A stretch of 64,000 nt of DNA from Cunninghamia lanceolata. Lineage: Eukaryota > Streptophyta > Pinopsida > Cupressales > Cupressaceae. Position 1 is the stretch's first letter, and each line of letters starts with the position of its first letter. The notes beneath the pieces are model-generated. The model did not search any database. It was not told where the DNA came from and worked only from the letters and a program-made list of their open reading frames with translations. The stretch covers positions 3,472,001 to 3,536,000 of the forward strand of contig BSBN01001687.1 in NCBI GenBank assembly GCA_027924645.1, read 5' to 3'. This document shows positions 23,216-35,759 of the stretch, in pieces. Position numbers and translations under genes: made by a program.

Positions 23216-25877
23216 GGAGTATCAAATTACTCCAATTGAAACTACAGGTATTTTATTTGGTATTCCAATTTCAATTTTGATAGATATTGGTGCGTGCTAC
23301 AGAATGTTTTATTTCTCCAAAAGTTTTAAATAAGATTACTAGAAAAAATGGTTACATGGCAAATACCTGGTCAGTTGAATTTGCTAATCAGACCAGGGCT
23401 TAGGTAGAGCAATGTTTGTTTGAGGCTAAGGCTAAACTTCCAAGTTTTTCCACTGAAGTAAACCTTTATGTAGCCCCATTAGGCTCATATGATGTCATCC
23501 TTGGAATAAATTGGTTATGGAGGCATAAGATTAAGGTGGATTGTTTTGCTAAAACAATAGAATGCCTAGATGACCTTGGGAATAAAGTTTTTCTACAAGG
23601 CAATGTTAGAGAGGTTAAACTGAGGCAAATATCTACCCTATAGATGAAAAGAGCCCAAAGAAAAGGATGTCAACTCTTTGTTGTTAAAATGGAGAAAATA
23701 AATAGTCACAAGGAATCTATTTTCCAAGATGATTTGATGTATTATGAATCTCAAAAACTCCAAGGAGTTGAAGAAAGAGAATCCATAGATCAAGAGAGAT
23801 CAGATATGGATAGATACCCCTTTATTCAAGATTTTGATGATGTATTCCCAAATGAATTATCGAGATTACCTCCTAAAAGAGATTTTGATTTTTCAATAGA
23901 TATAATTCTAGGGTCGGACCCTATATCTAAATCTCCTTATAGAATGACCATAATAGAGTTAATGGAGCTAAAGGATTAGCTACAGGAACTACTTGAAAAA
24001 GGTTTGATAAGACTCAGTGTTTCACCCTAGGGAGCACCAGTAATTTTTGTTAAAAAGAAAGATGGTACTTTGCGAGTATGCATAGATTATTGTATGCTAA
24101 ATAAGGTAATGATAAAGAACAAGTATCCATTGCCCTGCATTAATGATCTCTTTGATAAAATATGAGGGGCAACTATTTTTTTATAATATCAATCTTCGAT
24201 CAGGATACCATCAATTGATGCTAAAGGATGGGGATATTCATAAGACAACCTTTAAAACAAGGTTTGGGCACTACGAGTTCATTGTCCTACCCTTTGGATT
24301 AACAAATGCACTTGCAACATTTATGAACTTAATGAAAAGTGTGTTCAGAGATTGTTTGGACAAGTTTGTCCTTGTTTTCCTTGATGATGTTTTGATTTAC
24401 TCCAAAAATGAGAAGGAACACCTTCAACATCTAAGGATTGTTCTCCAGAGATTAAGAGAGCATAAACTGTATGGAAATCTCTCAAAGTGTACTTTCTTTC
24501 AAAAGGAAGTACAATATTTGGGTCATATAATTTCAGCTAAGGGAATTGTTGTGGACCCAACAAAGATTAAAGCTATTTTGGAATGGCCGACACCGAGAAA
24601 TGTGCATGAGGTCTGTAATTTCATGGGCCTAGCGGCATATTACAAAACATTTGTGGCTAATTTTTCAAAAATTGCCTATCCTATTACTTCATTACAAAGA
24701 AAAGGCAAAAGATTTGATTGGTCATAGAAATGCCAGGAGGCATTTGACCAACTAAAAGAAAAGTTGATAATGACGCCTATTTTAAAGGTAACTGACCCAG
24801 AAGGTCATTTTGTATTCATCGTCGATGCCTCAAGAGAAGGATTAGTTGGTGTACTTACCTAGGATGGGCAAGTTATTGCTTATGAATCCAGAAAATTGAA
24901 AACATATGAGCAGAATTATGCTCCTCACGATCTTGAATTGGCAACAGTGGTTCATGCACTGCAAATGTGGAGACATTATTTACTTGGGAAACCTTTTGAA
25001 TTAAAAATAGACCATCAAGGGCTCAAATATCTGTTTACTCAACCACATTTGAATGCTCACTAGAGAAGATGGTTAGAATTAATATCTGATTACAATTTTG
25101 AGATTAAATACATACAAGGCAAGGAAAACCAATTGGTGGATGCCTTAAGTAGGAGAAAACATATCTCCTCAATAATCTCCATACATTTTGATTTTAGTAA
25201 TCAGGTGTTACAAAAGGCCAAGGGAGATGAATTCTATGAGTAGGTAAAACATGCCCTTATGGATAATCCTCATGATTCTAGGAATGATGGATTTCATTTT
25301 GAACTAAATGGACTTTTAAGGTTTAAAGGAAGGATGTATGTTTCGAACTCTGAGGAGTTAAGGAATATCGTGTCGAAAGAGGTTCATTTTGCACCTTATT
25401 TAGGAAATCCCGAAGTGATGAAATTATTAGATGATGTAAAACCATTATATTTCTAGAAATGAATGAAGAGGGATGCTACAAGGTTTGTAGCTGGATGTCT
25501 AGAATGCCAGAGGGTGAAGGTAGAACACCATATCCCAGCAGGACTTCTATACCCTCATGAGATTCCAAAATGGAAATGGCAAATCATTAGCACATATTTT
25601 GTACAAGGACTTCCAATGTCTATAAATAGACACAATTATATTCTAGTAGTGGTGGATAGACTCACCAAGGTAGCACATTTTATACCTGAGAGTTTAACAG
25701 ATGGAGCACCATTCATAGCCTGCAAATTTGTGCAAGAAGTATTCATATTGCACAGTATTCCTGAGAAGATTATATTAGATAGGGATGCCTGTATGACATT
25801 AAGGTTTTGGCAATCCTTGTTTTCCTCACTTAGAACTCAACTGAACATAAGCTCTGCTTATCATCCAAAAAATGGAT

Positions 25878-26023
25878 GGCCAGATGGAAAGAGTAAACCA
25901 AGTATTGGAAGATTTGTTGAGGATGTATTGTATGGACCAACAATACAAGTGGCCAGATGGAAAGAGTAAACCAAGTATTGGAAGATTTGTTGAGGATGTA
26001 TTGTATGGACCAACAATACAAGT
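25878..26023 (+). repeat. Exact tandem duplication, 73-bp unit x2, in integrase
   Basis: Units 25878-25950 and 25951-26023 read the same. Both start ggccagatggaaagag and end caatacaagt. Because 73 is not a multiple of three, it shifts the integrase frame. Confidence 0.93.
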
Positions 26024-26035
26024 GGGAAGATTACT

Positions 26036-26090
26036 TTCCTCTTGTGGAATTTGCCTACAATCATTCCTCTTGTGGAATTTGCCTACATTA
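26036..26090 (+). repeat. Tandem duplication, 28-bp period, in integrase
   Basis: ttcctcttgtggaatttgcc occurs at 26036 and again at 26064, each followed by taca. It lies 12 bp after the 73-bp duplication. Confidence 0.88.
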
Positions 26091-26808
26091 ATTCCTATCA
26101 TTCCGCTATTAAGATGGCTCCATTTGAAGCATTATATGGAAGAAAGTTCCAAACTCCTATAAGCTGGGATAAGCTAGAAGATAGGATTAGCATTGGTCCA
26201 GAAATGCTATCATAAATGGAAGAGCAAGTCCATCTGATTAAGAAAAGACTAGCGGAAGCGAATGATAGGCAAAAAAGTTATGCGGATGCTAAGCGCATCG
26301 CAATGCATTTATCAGTAGGAGAGAAAGTCCTCTTAAGAGTTAAACCACAAAATAGTTTTATTAAGTTCGGAAAGACATCCAAACTAGCTCCAAGGTATGT
26401 GGGTCCCTTCAAAGTTCTCGAGGAGGTCAACCCAGTTGCATACAGGATTGCTCTACTGCCAACTCTTGCCATGATGCATAATGTTTTCCATGTTTCTTAT
26501 TTGAAAAAGTATATGATAATCATGTTCCCATTCTTGATTAGAATGCCATATAGGTGAAGGACCCAGAGGTGGTAATGATCGAGCCCATCAAGGTGCTCAA
26601 AATATGTAAGCCATGCTTGCGTAATAAAGACATTACTCAATACAAGGTCCAATGGGACCAATATGCATAAGAGAATACCACCTAGGAAAATTATGATGAT
26701 ATTTATCAAAGATTCCCTCATCTATTTTAAGCTTTCTATTATGATAAACAAAACTCTTTTTATGTTATAAACTTTGGACACATTAAATCATCAGGGATGA
26801 TGATTCAT

Positions 26809-26821
26809 ATGGGGAAAGATA
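26809..26821 (+). other. Candidate polypurine tract of element D
   Basis: ATGGGGAAAGATA precedes TGTTTCATCC. It is chosen because it is the purine run nearest downstream of pol that is followed by TG. The 5' end of the 5' LTR is not in the window, so this cannot be cross-checked. Confidence 0.4.
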
Positions 26822-27480
26822 TGTTTCATCCCCAAACTTTGACTATGTTTAAATTTTACTTTCATGTGATTATGTGGATGAGTAATCATAGGTTAATGAT
26901 TTTACGTTTGGGAAAATGTCAGGATAAATCATTGATTATGTGAATTATGAGTTATGCTCATAATTAGAAATGAAATTATGTGTTATTGAGATTATTTAAG
27001 CATGATGTATAATGATTTGTTGATGATACACTAATCACAGTTTGATTGGTTGAGTGTAAACAGGAAAAAGATTCCCACCTCCAAGAATGGAAGGAAAGTA
27101 TCACCAGAGAGAAGGGAATAGATGTTTTGGAAAAGTCAGGTTTGCCATTTGAGTTTCAAAGTTTTACACTGTGTGAACCTTCGAGATGGGGTATGTATTG
27201 GTTAACTTCCCTTGTTCAGTCGATCTTTATTCAACTAGTGTATATTGACCTCGTTAAGGGTTTTCGATGTTATCCACGTCGATTTGGTCGAATAATGTTC
27301 AGAGAACATTGTAAATGATTAGAGTTTAATCTTTGTCTTTCGATATATATATATATATATAATTTTGTAAGTATCGAATTAATGTTTTTATTGTCAATTT
27401 TTTATTACGAAGGGGGAGGAAGAAAACCTCAACCCTATATTCGTATTCTATTGCTTGATTTTTGTTTTTGATTAGATAAG
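26822..27480 (+). repeat. Proximal 3' LTR of element D (inferred), with AT microsatellite
   Basis: No gene is seen. An (AT)n run of about 20 bp lies at 27342-27361. The right boundary, where foreign sequence begins, is not sharp; 27480 is an estimate from the start of the F-type sequence. Confidence 0.4.
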
Positions 27481-27689
27481 TGGCAAAAAAGGGTGCCGAT
27501 CCCATGATAAAATAGCCAACAAAGGCTCACCAAAAAACTTTAATAGTATAAGTTAGACCATTAAAGTTTTTGCAACATAACAAAAGACAAAAGAAACTAG
27601 ACACCACAGAGACAGCAGACCGACACCGGACCAACAACAGAGTAGACCCAAGCCTCCAAAGGCTATGCGAACATCTTGTCCCAATCATC

Positions 27690-29640
27690 CACAAGAAACT
27701 AGAGCACGTCCTCATATTCCTTCAGCTTTTTGTCCTTCTTCTCTTGCCCCTTGGGAACCACCTTTTGGAGAGCCACCAGAGTAGTGGCAGACCTGTGCAT
27801 AACTCTAGCCGAGAATTTTGCCAATGTTAAACTTCTGCTCCAGATGAGTGAGCCTAGCCTCCAGAGTTTCATTTTCCTTGTCCTTTTTGTTCTTGTCACC
27901 ATTTTTCTTCTTACCAGTCCCTTTTTTCTTTTTCTCTGAGCTGACAGTATTCGAACCCTACACATTGAAATTAGGGAAGTTGCTGGGACCCTCAACATCA
28001 ACTTCCTGCATCTCAATTTTGTTACCTTTGTTAACTAAAACATCACCCCCTAGTTGTTCAGTTTCCTCCACAACCGTGTCCGTCTTGATGTTGCCCTCAG
28101 ACCCTGAACCTTGTAGCTCAGCATTACCCTTTTTGTTATCATCCTCAGAGTCTTCTTCTTCCTGCATTTTCATAGAAACCCCTTTGTTCTTTTCCTCAGA
28201 CTGTTTCTCTTCCTGCATCTCCTCAACATCCTCCTTCACCAACAAGGTAGCTTTCCCCTTGGGCATGGAGGCCAGTTTGGCGACAAGCCTAGACGACCTC
28301 TTAGTCATCGGCATACGAGTTTTGTTGTTAGTGGGCATGTAGACCTCATCCTTAGCACTATTTGACTCCCCACTTCCATCTTCAGTACTAACCTCCTCAA
28401 CCACCAGTGTAGCCTTAGAGGTCTTAATCTCACTAACATTGTCATAATCTTCTTCCAAGGTTCCCTGCTTCTTCTTACTGGACAAGGAAGGGCTACCTTG
28501 GAGGATTTTTCTTTTAGCAGGGTTCATCGCCAAAGAAATGGGGGTAAGATCTTTGGTGGTGGGTTCGAGGCTTATGGTCATAGAGGGTTTCTTCTTGTCA
28601 CTTTTTAAGGACATGGCACAGGAATCAAGGGTGATTTTAGTTATAATGACCGAGCAATCCTTCACTAGGGTAGGATTATGCGGCTGAGGCTCAATCATGA
28701 TGGGAGTGAGGGCTTTAGGGGGCAGAGGGCGAGATGGAACTTATACAATCTCAAGATTAGGCCCTGATGGAGTAGAATCTCAGGCTTACTAGAGTCAAGG
28801 GTATGTTGTTCTTTAGCCGCAACAATGGAGGTTTCCAATGACGAGAGGAGATAGAAAGGGAAGCTGATATGCTTACTACGACTAAAATGATTTAGCAATG
28901 CGAAGTGGTAATGAAAAAATCTCCTGAACCTTCCCTCTAAAGTAAAATACTTCATTATCATGTAACATACCTCATCCCAGGGTGGAGGTAAGAGTTGTCG
29001 GTCAAAACCCCCTTGCAGGCTATTCAGAACCTCACCTTTATTGAGAAACAACTTCATACCGTCAGGATCTGACACCTTGCTCTTCCTAGGGTGCTTCGTA
29101 CCATCAGTAGGCATACCAATAGCCATCCCAATCACCTCCTCTGAAATCTCAAACCCCACATTTCCAACCTTAACCTTTCTGCCATCGTAGGACCGCAGAA
29201 ACTGAGCTGAGAGGTTTTCATCATGGCCTTGCAGACACTTCAAGTACGGGGTAACTCCACCCTCATGGCAGATGTGCCAAAGAGTCTCATTCTTTTTTAA
29301 TTCTTCACATATCTCAGGCTCTATGCATGACCTATCCCCACCCATTTACTAAACTCAAATGGGTTGACAAAGCAAGCAATAGACAAAACAAGTGCAATGC
29401 AACAGAGAGCAATCACAATGTAACTCTCAGCTAATTCTTTGGCCTCCAAGTCCCCAACTTTAGTGTTTAAACTGGTAGCAATGATGTTCACATCCTTTCC
29501 CACACCAAAGGTGGCATACTTACTATTTCTCAGCATGCGGAAACATTTAATCCCTTTCATTTCATAATTAAAGAGCCATATAAAATCATCATTAAATCTC
29601 ATGTTGAGCGTCTTCGAGATGTGTTGGGTGAATATTTTGT
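27690..29640 (-). pseudogene. Unclassified retroelement ORF set F
   Basis: I do not recognise this family. Minus-strand fragments run 29602-29321, 29345-28695 and 28698-27958, with a continuation past a TAG to about 27780. The frames differ, so at least two frameshifts separate them. The first has a hydrophobic stretch (VIALCCIALVLSIACF). The second is a folded-looking domain with FEISEEVIGMAIGMP and PPPWDEVCYMIMKYF. The third is Lys/Glu-rich and low-complexity, ending in a coiled-coil-like ETLEARLTHLEQKF. The globular N-terminus plus charged tail resembles gag-like proteins of plant non-autonomous elements, but no RT, protease or zinc knuckle is present. It could instead be a LINE ORF1 variant. 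Confidence 0.45.
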
Positions 29641-29663
29641 CTTCAACTAACTGAAGACAAAAT
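29634..29663. repeat. Perfect 12-bp inverted repeat
   Basis: attttgtcttca (29634-29645) and tgaagacaaaat (29652-29663) flank the 6-base loop actaac. It lies exactly where F-type sequence ends, so it may mark an element boundary. Confidence 0.85.
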
Positions 29664-30520
29664 GGTTATATCGACCACGGTGTAATGAGATAAATCTCTC
29701 CTCTCAGCAAGGGGAGGTTCCCTATTAACTATCACAAACTTATTTAAACTAAATACTAACTTAGGGGTGAGACCATATCATCCATTTCTCTTTTTTTAGA
29801 AATGATGTCTACAAAATGAAAGAGCACTTTCTCAATACAAATTTGAATAACCAAGAAACCCACGAGAGCACAAAGTCTATCGTTGCTCCTTTTACTGATT
29901 TATAATTTAGAACTAAGTAGAATAAGGTGCAGCTCAAAGTCTTCACTGGATGCTACAATAAAACATATGATCACAAAAGATAATTGTAGCTCAAAGTCTT
30001 TCCAATATCTTTTACTTCAAAACACAAAATCACAAACTAAAGATAATTGTTGTAGCACAAAGTCTCCACAATCAGCTTTAGAACATCTCCCAGATTATTC
30101 ACACTCACACTACAATTTGATCAAGCAGATAAGATAGTATTAGGAAAAGGACATAAGAACAATTTCCACTATGCCACAAGTTATTTCAACACAAAGATTG
30201 AACGATCACTTGATAAAATATGATTTACAATTTGAACGTAAAGTCTCAAAATGCTCTTCAATTTTGTAGATTTTCACTTCAATAACTAAAAGATCATTAT
30301 TTACAATGGGGGTCGTCTTTATTTATAAGAGGAATTGAGAGCAAAAATAGGAAAAGAAAAACTAACTATGACTTATTCAACAAAGGAGTCCTTTTTGATT
30401 TGGGACTTCCTATGTTTTTACATGTAATTACATATGAGAAAAGTACACGTAAATATGTCTAAATTATTTCAAAAGTACATCTGAAAAGTAGAAAATAAAC
30501 TAAGTAATGGAAAAGCTGCT
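29664..30520. other. AT-rich non-coding segment downstream of ORF E
   Basis: No gene is seen. A short imperfect tandem repeat of about 60-70 bp carrying agctcaaagtctt or close variants lies at about 29930-30070. The segment lies 3' of ORF E on the minus strand and may be its trailer. Confidence 0.5.
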
Positions 30521-33500
30521 TCAACTTGCATTGCCTTCTTTCTTCATGTGGCAATCATACATGGTGAATGTTGCTTGCATCCCAAGACTGTTCGAACTAA
30601 CCGTGTTCTTGAAAATCATTTTGGCTCTAACTATTGCATCTTTGACCATGGTAATTGATTTTGTGTGACTAGTTAACTTGGCCTTCAGATTATCCAAAGT
30701 TAACTGATTGTCAAGAATATTATCCATGGAGGCCACTGAAAATGTTTTGTCCTCGAACTCTTTCTGGAACATATTTTCAAATTCTTGGATCATCTCTTCT
30801 GCAGAAAGAAATCGATTATCCTGTGACACCAGATTGCACGGCAACTCCTCCAACTTATGCAAAAGACTAACATCACTTTGATCACTTAGTTTCCTTGCAG
30901 TTTCCAAGTCATTGATCAAATCTTTCAGCACACAGCTCCGATATGTCAATGCCTCTTTGGTTTCAGTATATGAATCCCTATCTGGAATGACACCAATTGA
31001 TATCAGAGTGCTTGTTTTTAGCTTTCTCATCTCTACCCACTTATCATGATTCTATTCTAAACGCTCAATATCTTGAGAAATAACATCAATCAAGTCATCA
31101 AGTTCTGCCCTTATTTTCTCCATTTTATCTGTTTTCTCAGATAGCTCTGTAAGCAGAGAGATTCCTTGTGTGCGCATTCTTTCCAAATATTCTTCAAGTA
31201 CTCTTCCCTTAAGATGAGTCTTTTCAGCTTTCTGAATGATAGGATCTTCTACAGAAATGGCCTCAGGAGTCACTGATTCTGAATTTAAAGTAATTTTCCT
31301 CACCACTGCAGTCAACTGTTCAACCATTGCTTTGTAATGATCCTTCATTTCTTTCTCTTTGTCAAACTTCTGAATTAGAATATCCATTGTTGACTGCATG
31401 TCAGTCTTTGCACTTTCATGAGTTATTTTGCCTAGCTCAACCCTAGAGATAGAATAATCATTCATACTAAAATTTTCTATGGTTGCATCCTGCGGAGGTC
31501 CTGCAATCTCCAGAAATTTGTGTCCTTTGTCTCTGAGCATTCTTGAAAGAATCTTTGGCTTTTTCGGGGTCTTAGCTTTCACAGGCACCAGCTTACTAAA
31601 ATCAAAGTCATCTGGAGAGATGGCTTGTTTCTTCCTTTTTGGTGTATATGCTGACAACCATGGAGGAAGCACATAAGTACTTACATTAGGATCTGTTTCC
31701 ATTGTTGGTGTCACTGGAACTACACTTACACTGGAAGTAGAAACAATAGGTGGGGTATTAGTAAAAACTGCACCTATCACATTCAAATTAGAAACCTGTT
31801 TAGAATTCATCACAAAGTGATCAAATATAGAAGTATCCCCAATATCAAAAGATGAGAAGGACAAGCTAGGAATAGACTCTGAGGATTGTCAAAAATTGTT
31901 TTGGAAGGTGATGGAGATTCAGAAGAGGGGATGTCAATGGGTGAAATAGATAGAGGAACTGAAATATGTGTGCTAGACAAAGGAGAAGAGACTCTTGTTT
32001 CTTGTTGTACATTCTCCTGTGGAGATAAAACTTCCTCTCCTTGTCCTTCTGTAGGTCTGTCTTCAACCTCCTTTTCCTCTGTAGCTGGCTCTTCAGTATT
32101 CTGTTTCTCAATTTCCATATCTTCTATCTCAGATTCTTTCTCCACAACCTTTGACTTCTTTGTCACAAATTTGATCCTGGGCTTATGTGGCTTGGAAGAA
32201 GAGGGAATGTCACTCTTGTTCTTTGTCCTATTCTCCACCTTCTTACCTATTTGTTCTTGAATTTCAGTCTCTGATCCTGTAAGGAATTCTTTCAAAGCAA
32301 TTCCCTTATCTGCTAGCCACTTATTGGTGTTAGCCAATATAGGTTCAAACCTTTTCCTCAGAGAAATCAATTCTTTCTAAGACCATTGAATAGGAGGAAG
32401 AGGAGAACCAACAACCTGTTCAGTGTTATATCTATCATCAATCAACTCTTCATCATCCACCAAGTCTTCAGGAATATCAGCCAATCCTAGATATTTAATT
32501 TGTTCCAGAGATAACCTACTATAGTCCAGTTTTCTGATCTCTTCTTCTGTCCTCAAATCCACCCAAACATCTTCGACCATAGGTTCATGAAATTGGGTCT
32601 TCCTCTTGATCTTGTCTTTCACACCCCTGTAATCAAACCTTGGCCTTCATTTGAATTGTTTCATGGTTACTAGCTGCATTTCAGTTTCCATGGCTCTAGC
32701 CTTTGCAGCAGTTGATACTGAAAACCTGCCAATTTCAAATAGAAACCTGAATCCTGGTTTCTTGAGCTCCATTTGCTTATTATGTACGACAATCATTTGT
32801 CTACATAATTCCATTAGAACAAGTTTGTCTGAAGGAAACCTCGGCAACATATAAGGATGACCTTGGAAAAAGCTAACCCTTAAATATGAGAAAGAAGGAA
32901 ATTGTAAGAACATGCATCCATAATCATTCACCGCTGACCAAGCTTCATCTGAAACTCTTCTTTGCTCCAACTGAGGATCAAAAAGACATAAGAACACTAT
33001 GAAGAAAGCATCATTTACCCTCCTGAAGTGGTGAATAGAACCTTTCAATGTCAATTGAGAATAGTACTGATATACATGAACTACTCTCCTATCTCCTTCT
33101 GATGTCAAACTTGGAAAGATTCTCATGGAGGCTGCTATATACACAAGGTAAGAAGTCATAGAATTTGAAGGTAGTGGATACCTTAGTCAATTGCTCATGC
33201 AGAGCATTGCTGATTTGCTCACCCCAGAAGATGACTTGTATACCTTGAAGTATTACCTTGATAAAAGAGTACATCCACTCATGAAAAAGTGAGGAAGAGG
33301 CCAATCCCCTTATCTTGCTAAGAAGAGTTATAAGATCACCAACTTCTTCTACAAAATCACTTCTAGGAAAACTCCTCGGCCACCTAGACAAGTTTGACCT
33401 TAAAGTCTTGAGCCATTTATTATTGATTATCTTTTTAGCCTTCTCAGAACTTTTGTCATACTCTTTTTGGGCTTCAGCAAAATCTAGTTTTATAACTTCT

Positions 33501-33865
33501 GGAACAGCAGGGCACATGAAAACTTTATCAATGAATTCTGAATCTAATCTGATTATCACATTGCCATTTGCATCCACCACTGCCCTAGTATCTCTGTTGT
33601 AGAACTGAGCACATTGAAGAACAAACTCTGTATTATGGGCTGCCACCAGGAAAGATGACACCAAATGAATGTTGCTATCAATAATCTTCTTCATTGCAGA
33701 ACTAGGATTATTAGACTTGGTTCTTTCCACAAACTTAGCCATGTCCACATGGCCAATCTCTGTATCCCGAATGTCATCGACATTGGAAGTAACCGAGGTG
33801 ATTGGATAAACACCCTGATACTTATACTTCATCGCTTTTGACTTCTTTGGAGACAACTCAGTCAT
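30521..33865 (-). pseudogene. Unrecognised long ORF E (about 1,110 codons), broken
   Basis: I do not recognise this family. The minus-strand ATG is at 33865. Frames change near 33120 and near 31865. In-frame stops are TGA 32647, TAG 32377 and TAG 31052. Read through, the protein has a mixed helical N-terminal domain (about 400 residues, with RLDSEFIDKVFMCP and SRWPRSFPRSDF), then a Glu/Lys/Pro/Ser-rich acidic linker, then a long coiled-coil-like C-terminal part (KEKEMKDHYKAMVEQL onward). No RT, integrase, protease or zinc knuckle is visible. The lack of introns, the stops and the repeat surroundings suggest a transposon-borne gene. The pattern in the N-terminal part recalls the uncharacterised 'putative plant transposon protein' type, but this is weak. 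Confidence 0.5.
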
Positions 33866-35255
33866 CTGAAAAAGCTATCACCAGAAGGATGTTGGTGATG
33901 AGAGAAAATTCGTAGAAGAAACTGCAACAAAAAGCCATGATCATGCAATTAGGGGAAATACTGGTAATCTAGAAAAATTGCATGTCAATGATCATGACTA
34001 TGGAGATATGCTTGAAAGGGCTAGAGTGCAAGTGGGTCAAAAAACGGAGGAAAGTGGGTTTGGGGAAGCAAAATTGAAAATCTCTCAGAGTTAGAAAAAA
34101 TTGAGAGTGAATGCATGGGTGGCAAAATTTGCTGCCCTTGCATTAGAGGGATGTATTGCAAGTGTCAGGGCGACCATTTTTACTGACCTTGCAGGTAGGC
34201 TGAAATGTAAATGTATTGGTGGCAAAATTAATTGCTTTTGCATGTTGGAACAATCTGTGTTCAAGCGACAAATTTCACCGACATCGCATTTGAGGTATAT
34301 TACAAGTGTTTGAGCTGTGCTTTTTACCACTTTCGCAGGTTGGATGTTCAAAGTTTTCTTTGTGTAAGGGCGGCAAAATTCGCCGCCCATACACCTTGGG
34401 GATATAACTTTCAGATGCATAAGCGGCAATTTTTGCCGACTTAGCACTTTATGCAAAAATTCATATGGAAGGACTTTGATCAGCAAATTTCATCAACACT
34501 ACACCTGTAATGGCTATGTAAGTTGATGCTTTAAGTGGTAAAATTGGCTGACTAGGCACGCGATGGTTAATTCTTATATATCGGCAAAATTTCCTGATAA
34601 AACGTCGACTAGAGAAGGATTAAGCAAGGACTAGGGTTTTAAAAATGACTCGAAAGGAAAGAAAAACAAAACGAAGGAAGATTTGCTTTGAACAATACTT
34701 GAACAATATAATTCCAAGAAGACACGAACAATTACTTCATTTAAACAAGAAAAAACCCTAGAAGAAAACAACAACAAAAACAAAAGTTAAAGACTTACCT
34801 GTCAAAATGATTGAACCCTAAACGCGACCTTAGCAACCTGAAATCTGTCCGAATCTGGGATCAACGCGATCAAGCAGTCTAAAGGAAGGTTTAGAGAAAA
34901 AGAAATAACAAAATAAAACGGGTTTACACATTAAAAAGGTTTAAAGGTAAGCTCTTAATGTTAACACGAGTGGCCATAAATGCCACTGAAGTTCGCGATC
35001 TTCAAGATCTTACTCAGGTGGTGAAAATCGCCGACCCAACATGTGCTAACCATAATGCAACGGTGGTAAAAATTACCGCCTATACATTTGCTTTCAATGA
35101 AGAACATGTAACGGCGGTGAAAATTGCCGCTTGGACATGTTTAAACAAAAGACTATGTAAAAGCGGCATTTTTCGCCGATTCAACACAATAACTAAAAAA
35201 AGGTATGCAAGAGCAGCAGATTTTGCTGACTTTGCACATAAAGTTTCAAAATTTT
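33866..35255. repeat. Palindrome-rich region upstream of ORF E
   Basis: About a dozen variants of a palindromic motif, consensus near GGCGGCAAAATTCGCCGCC followed by (c/t)nnGCA, are spread over 34119-35240 in two groups. Best copies are 34368-34388 (arms GGGCGGC and GCCGCCC, 7-base loop), 34424-34438 (CGGCAA and TTGCCG), 35061-35080 and 35164-35178. No coding is seen. It lies 5' of ORF E on the minus strand and so may be its LTR or leader. Confidence 0.75.
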
Positions 35256-35759
35256 ACTAACACCCCGAAATGATCAAAATTGATATTTTGATCAGTTTGC
35301 AACCTAATTGATTTGCACAAATTTTGAGGAATCGATTTGAGGGAATGTCGTTTAGGATGTCATATGACTTTGCACAAGGCCAAGGGAACTTGTCTCGATT
35401 TGCAAACTTAGAGTGTAGACTACGAAACAGACAAGTTTCGTAGGGGTTGTTTACAAAAATCAGCGTAGCTGATTTTGAGAACAACAAGATGTCAAGATGA
35501 AATTTCACGTGGCTAGGCATGTGAGAAACACCCTCGAGACACCATATCAACATGTAATAAATGTAACCACTTATGAAAAGACAAGTCTGAGTATTAGCAA
35601 GTTGGCACTTAACCTTCGTGGCCTCCAACAACCTGTACCTAGAATCCAATTGGCAGAAGGTACTAGATCTCCGTTGGCCCCCAAAACTCCCCAAAGCATA
35701 AGTTTTATCCTCATGAGGGACCGAGAGCTGGGCTTAACCCCTTCTCAATGAGGGTTTGA
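35256..35759. other. Unassigned segment
   Basis: There is no recognisable gene. A 145-codon minus-strand frame (35257-35694) shows no motif I know and is not supported. The right end may be LINE-2 3' untranslated sequence. Confidence 0.4.

Larger units (their letters stand above)
23216..26730 (+). pseudogene. pol: Element D pol with chromodomain-like tail, broken
   Basis: Protease reads ILIDIGAC (about 23274-23294). The Asp is kept and the usual Ser is Ile. RT begins near 23800, shifts frame near 24170 in a T-rich run, and has FLDDVLIYSK (about 24377). RNase H lies around 24730-25170. Integrase has the zinc-type region (ATRFVAGCLECQRVK), LDRDAC, and then a part scrambled by two tandem duplications (25878-26023 and 26036-26090). 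A C-terminal YKVQWDQYA-stop-ENTT with YQRFPHLF resembles a degraded chromodomain and suggests a chromovirus. Many stops. Confidence 0.85.

Noticed and set aside
29646..35261. Hexamer actaac on both sides of ORF E (29646-29651 and 35256-35261) as a target duplication
   Set aside because: No LTRs or terminal repeats support these ends, and a hexamer match is expected by chance at this distance.
35257..35694. 145-codon minus-strand frame
   Set aside because: No motif or composition supporting a gene; lies between decayed elements.
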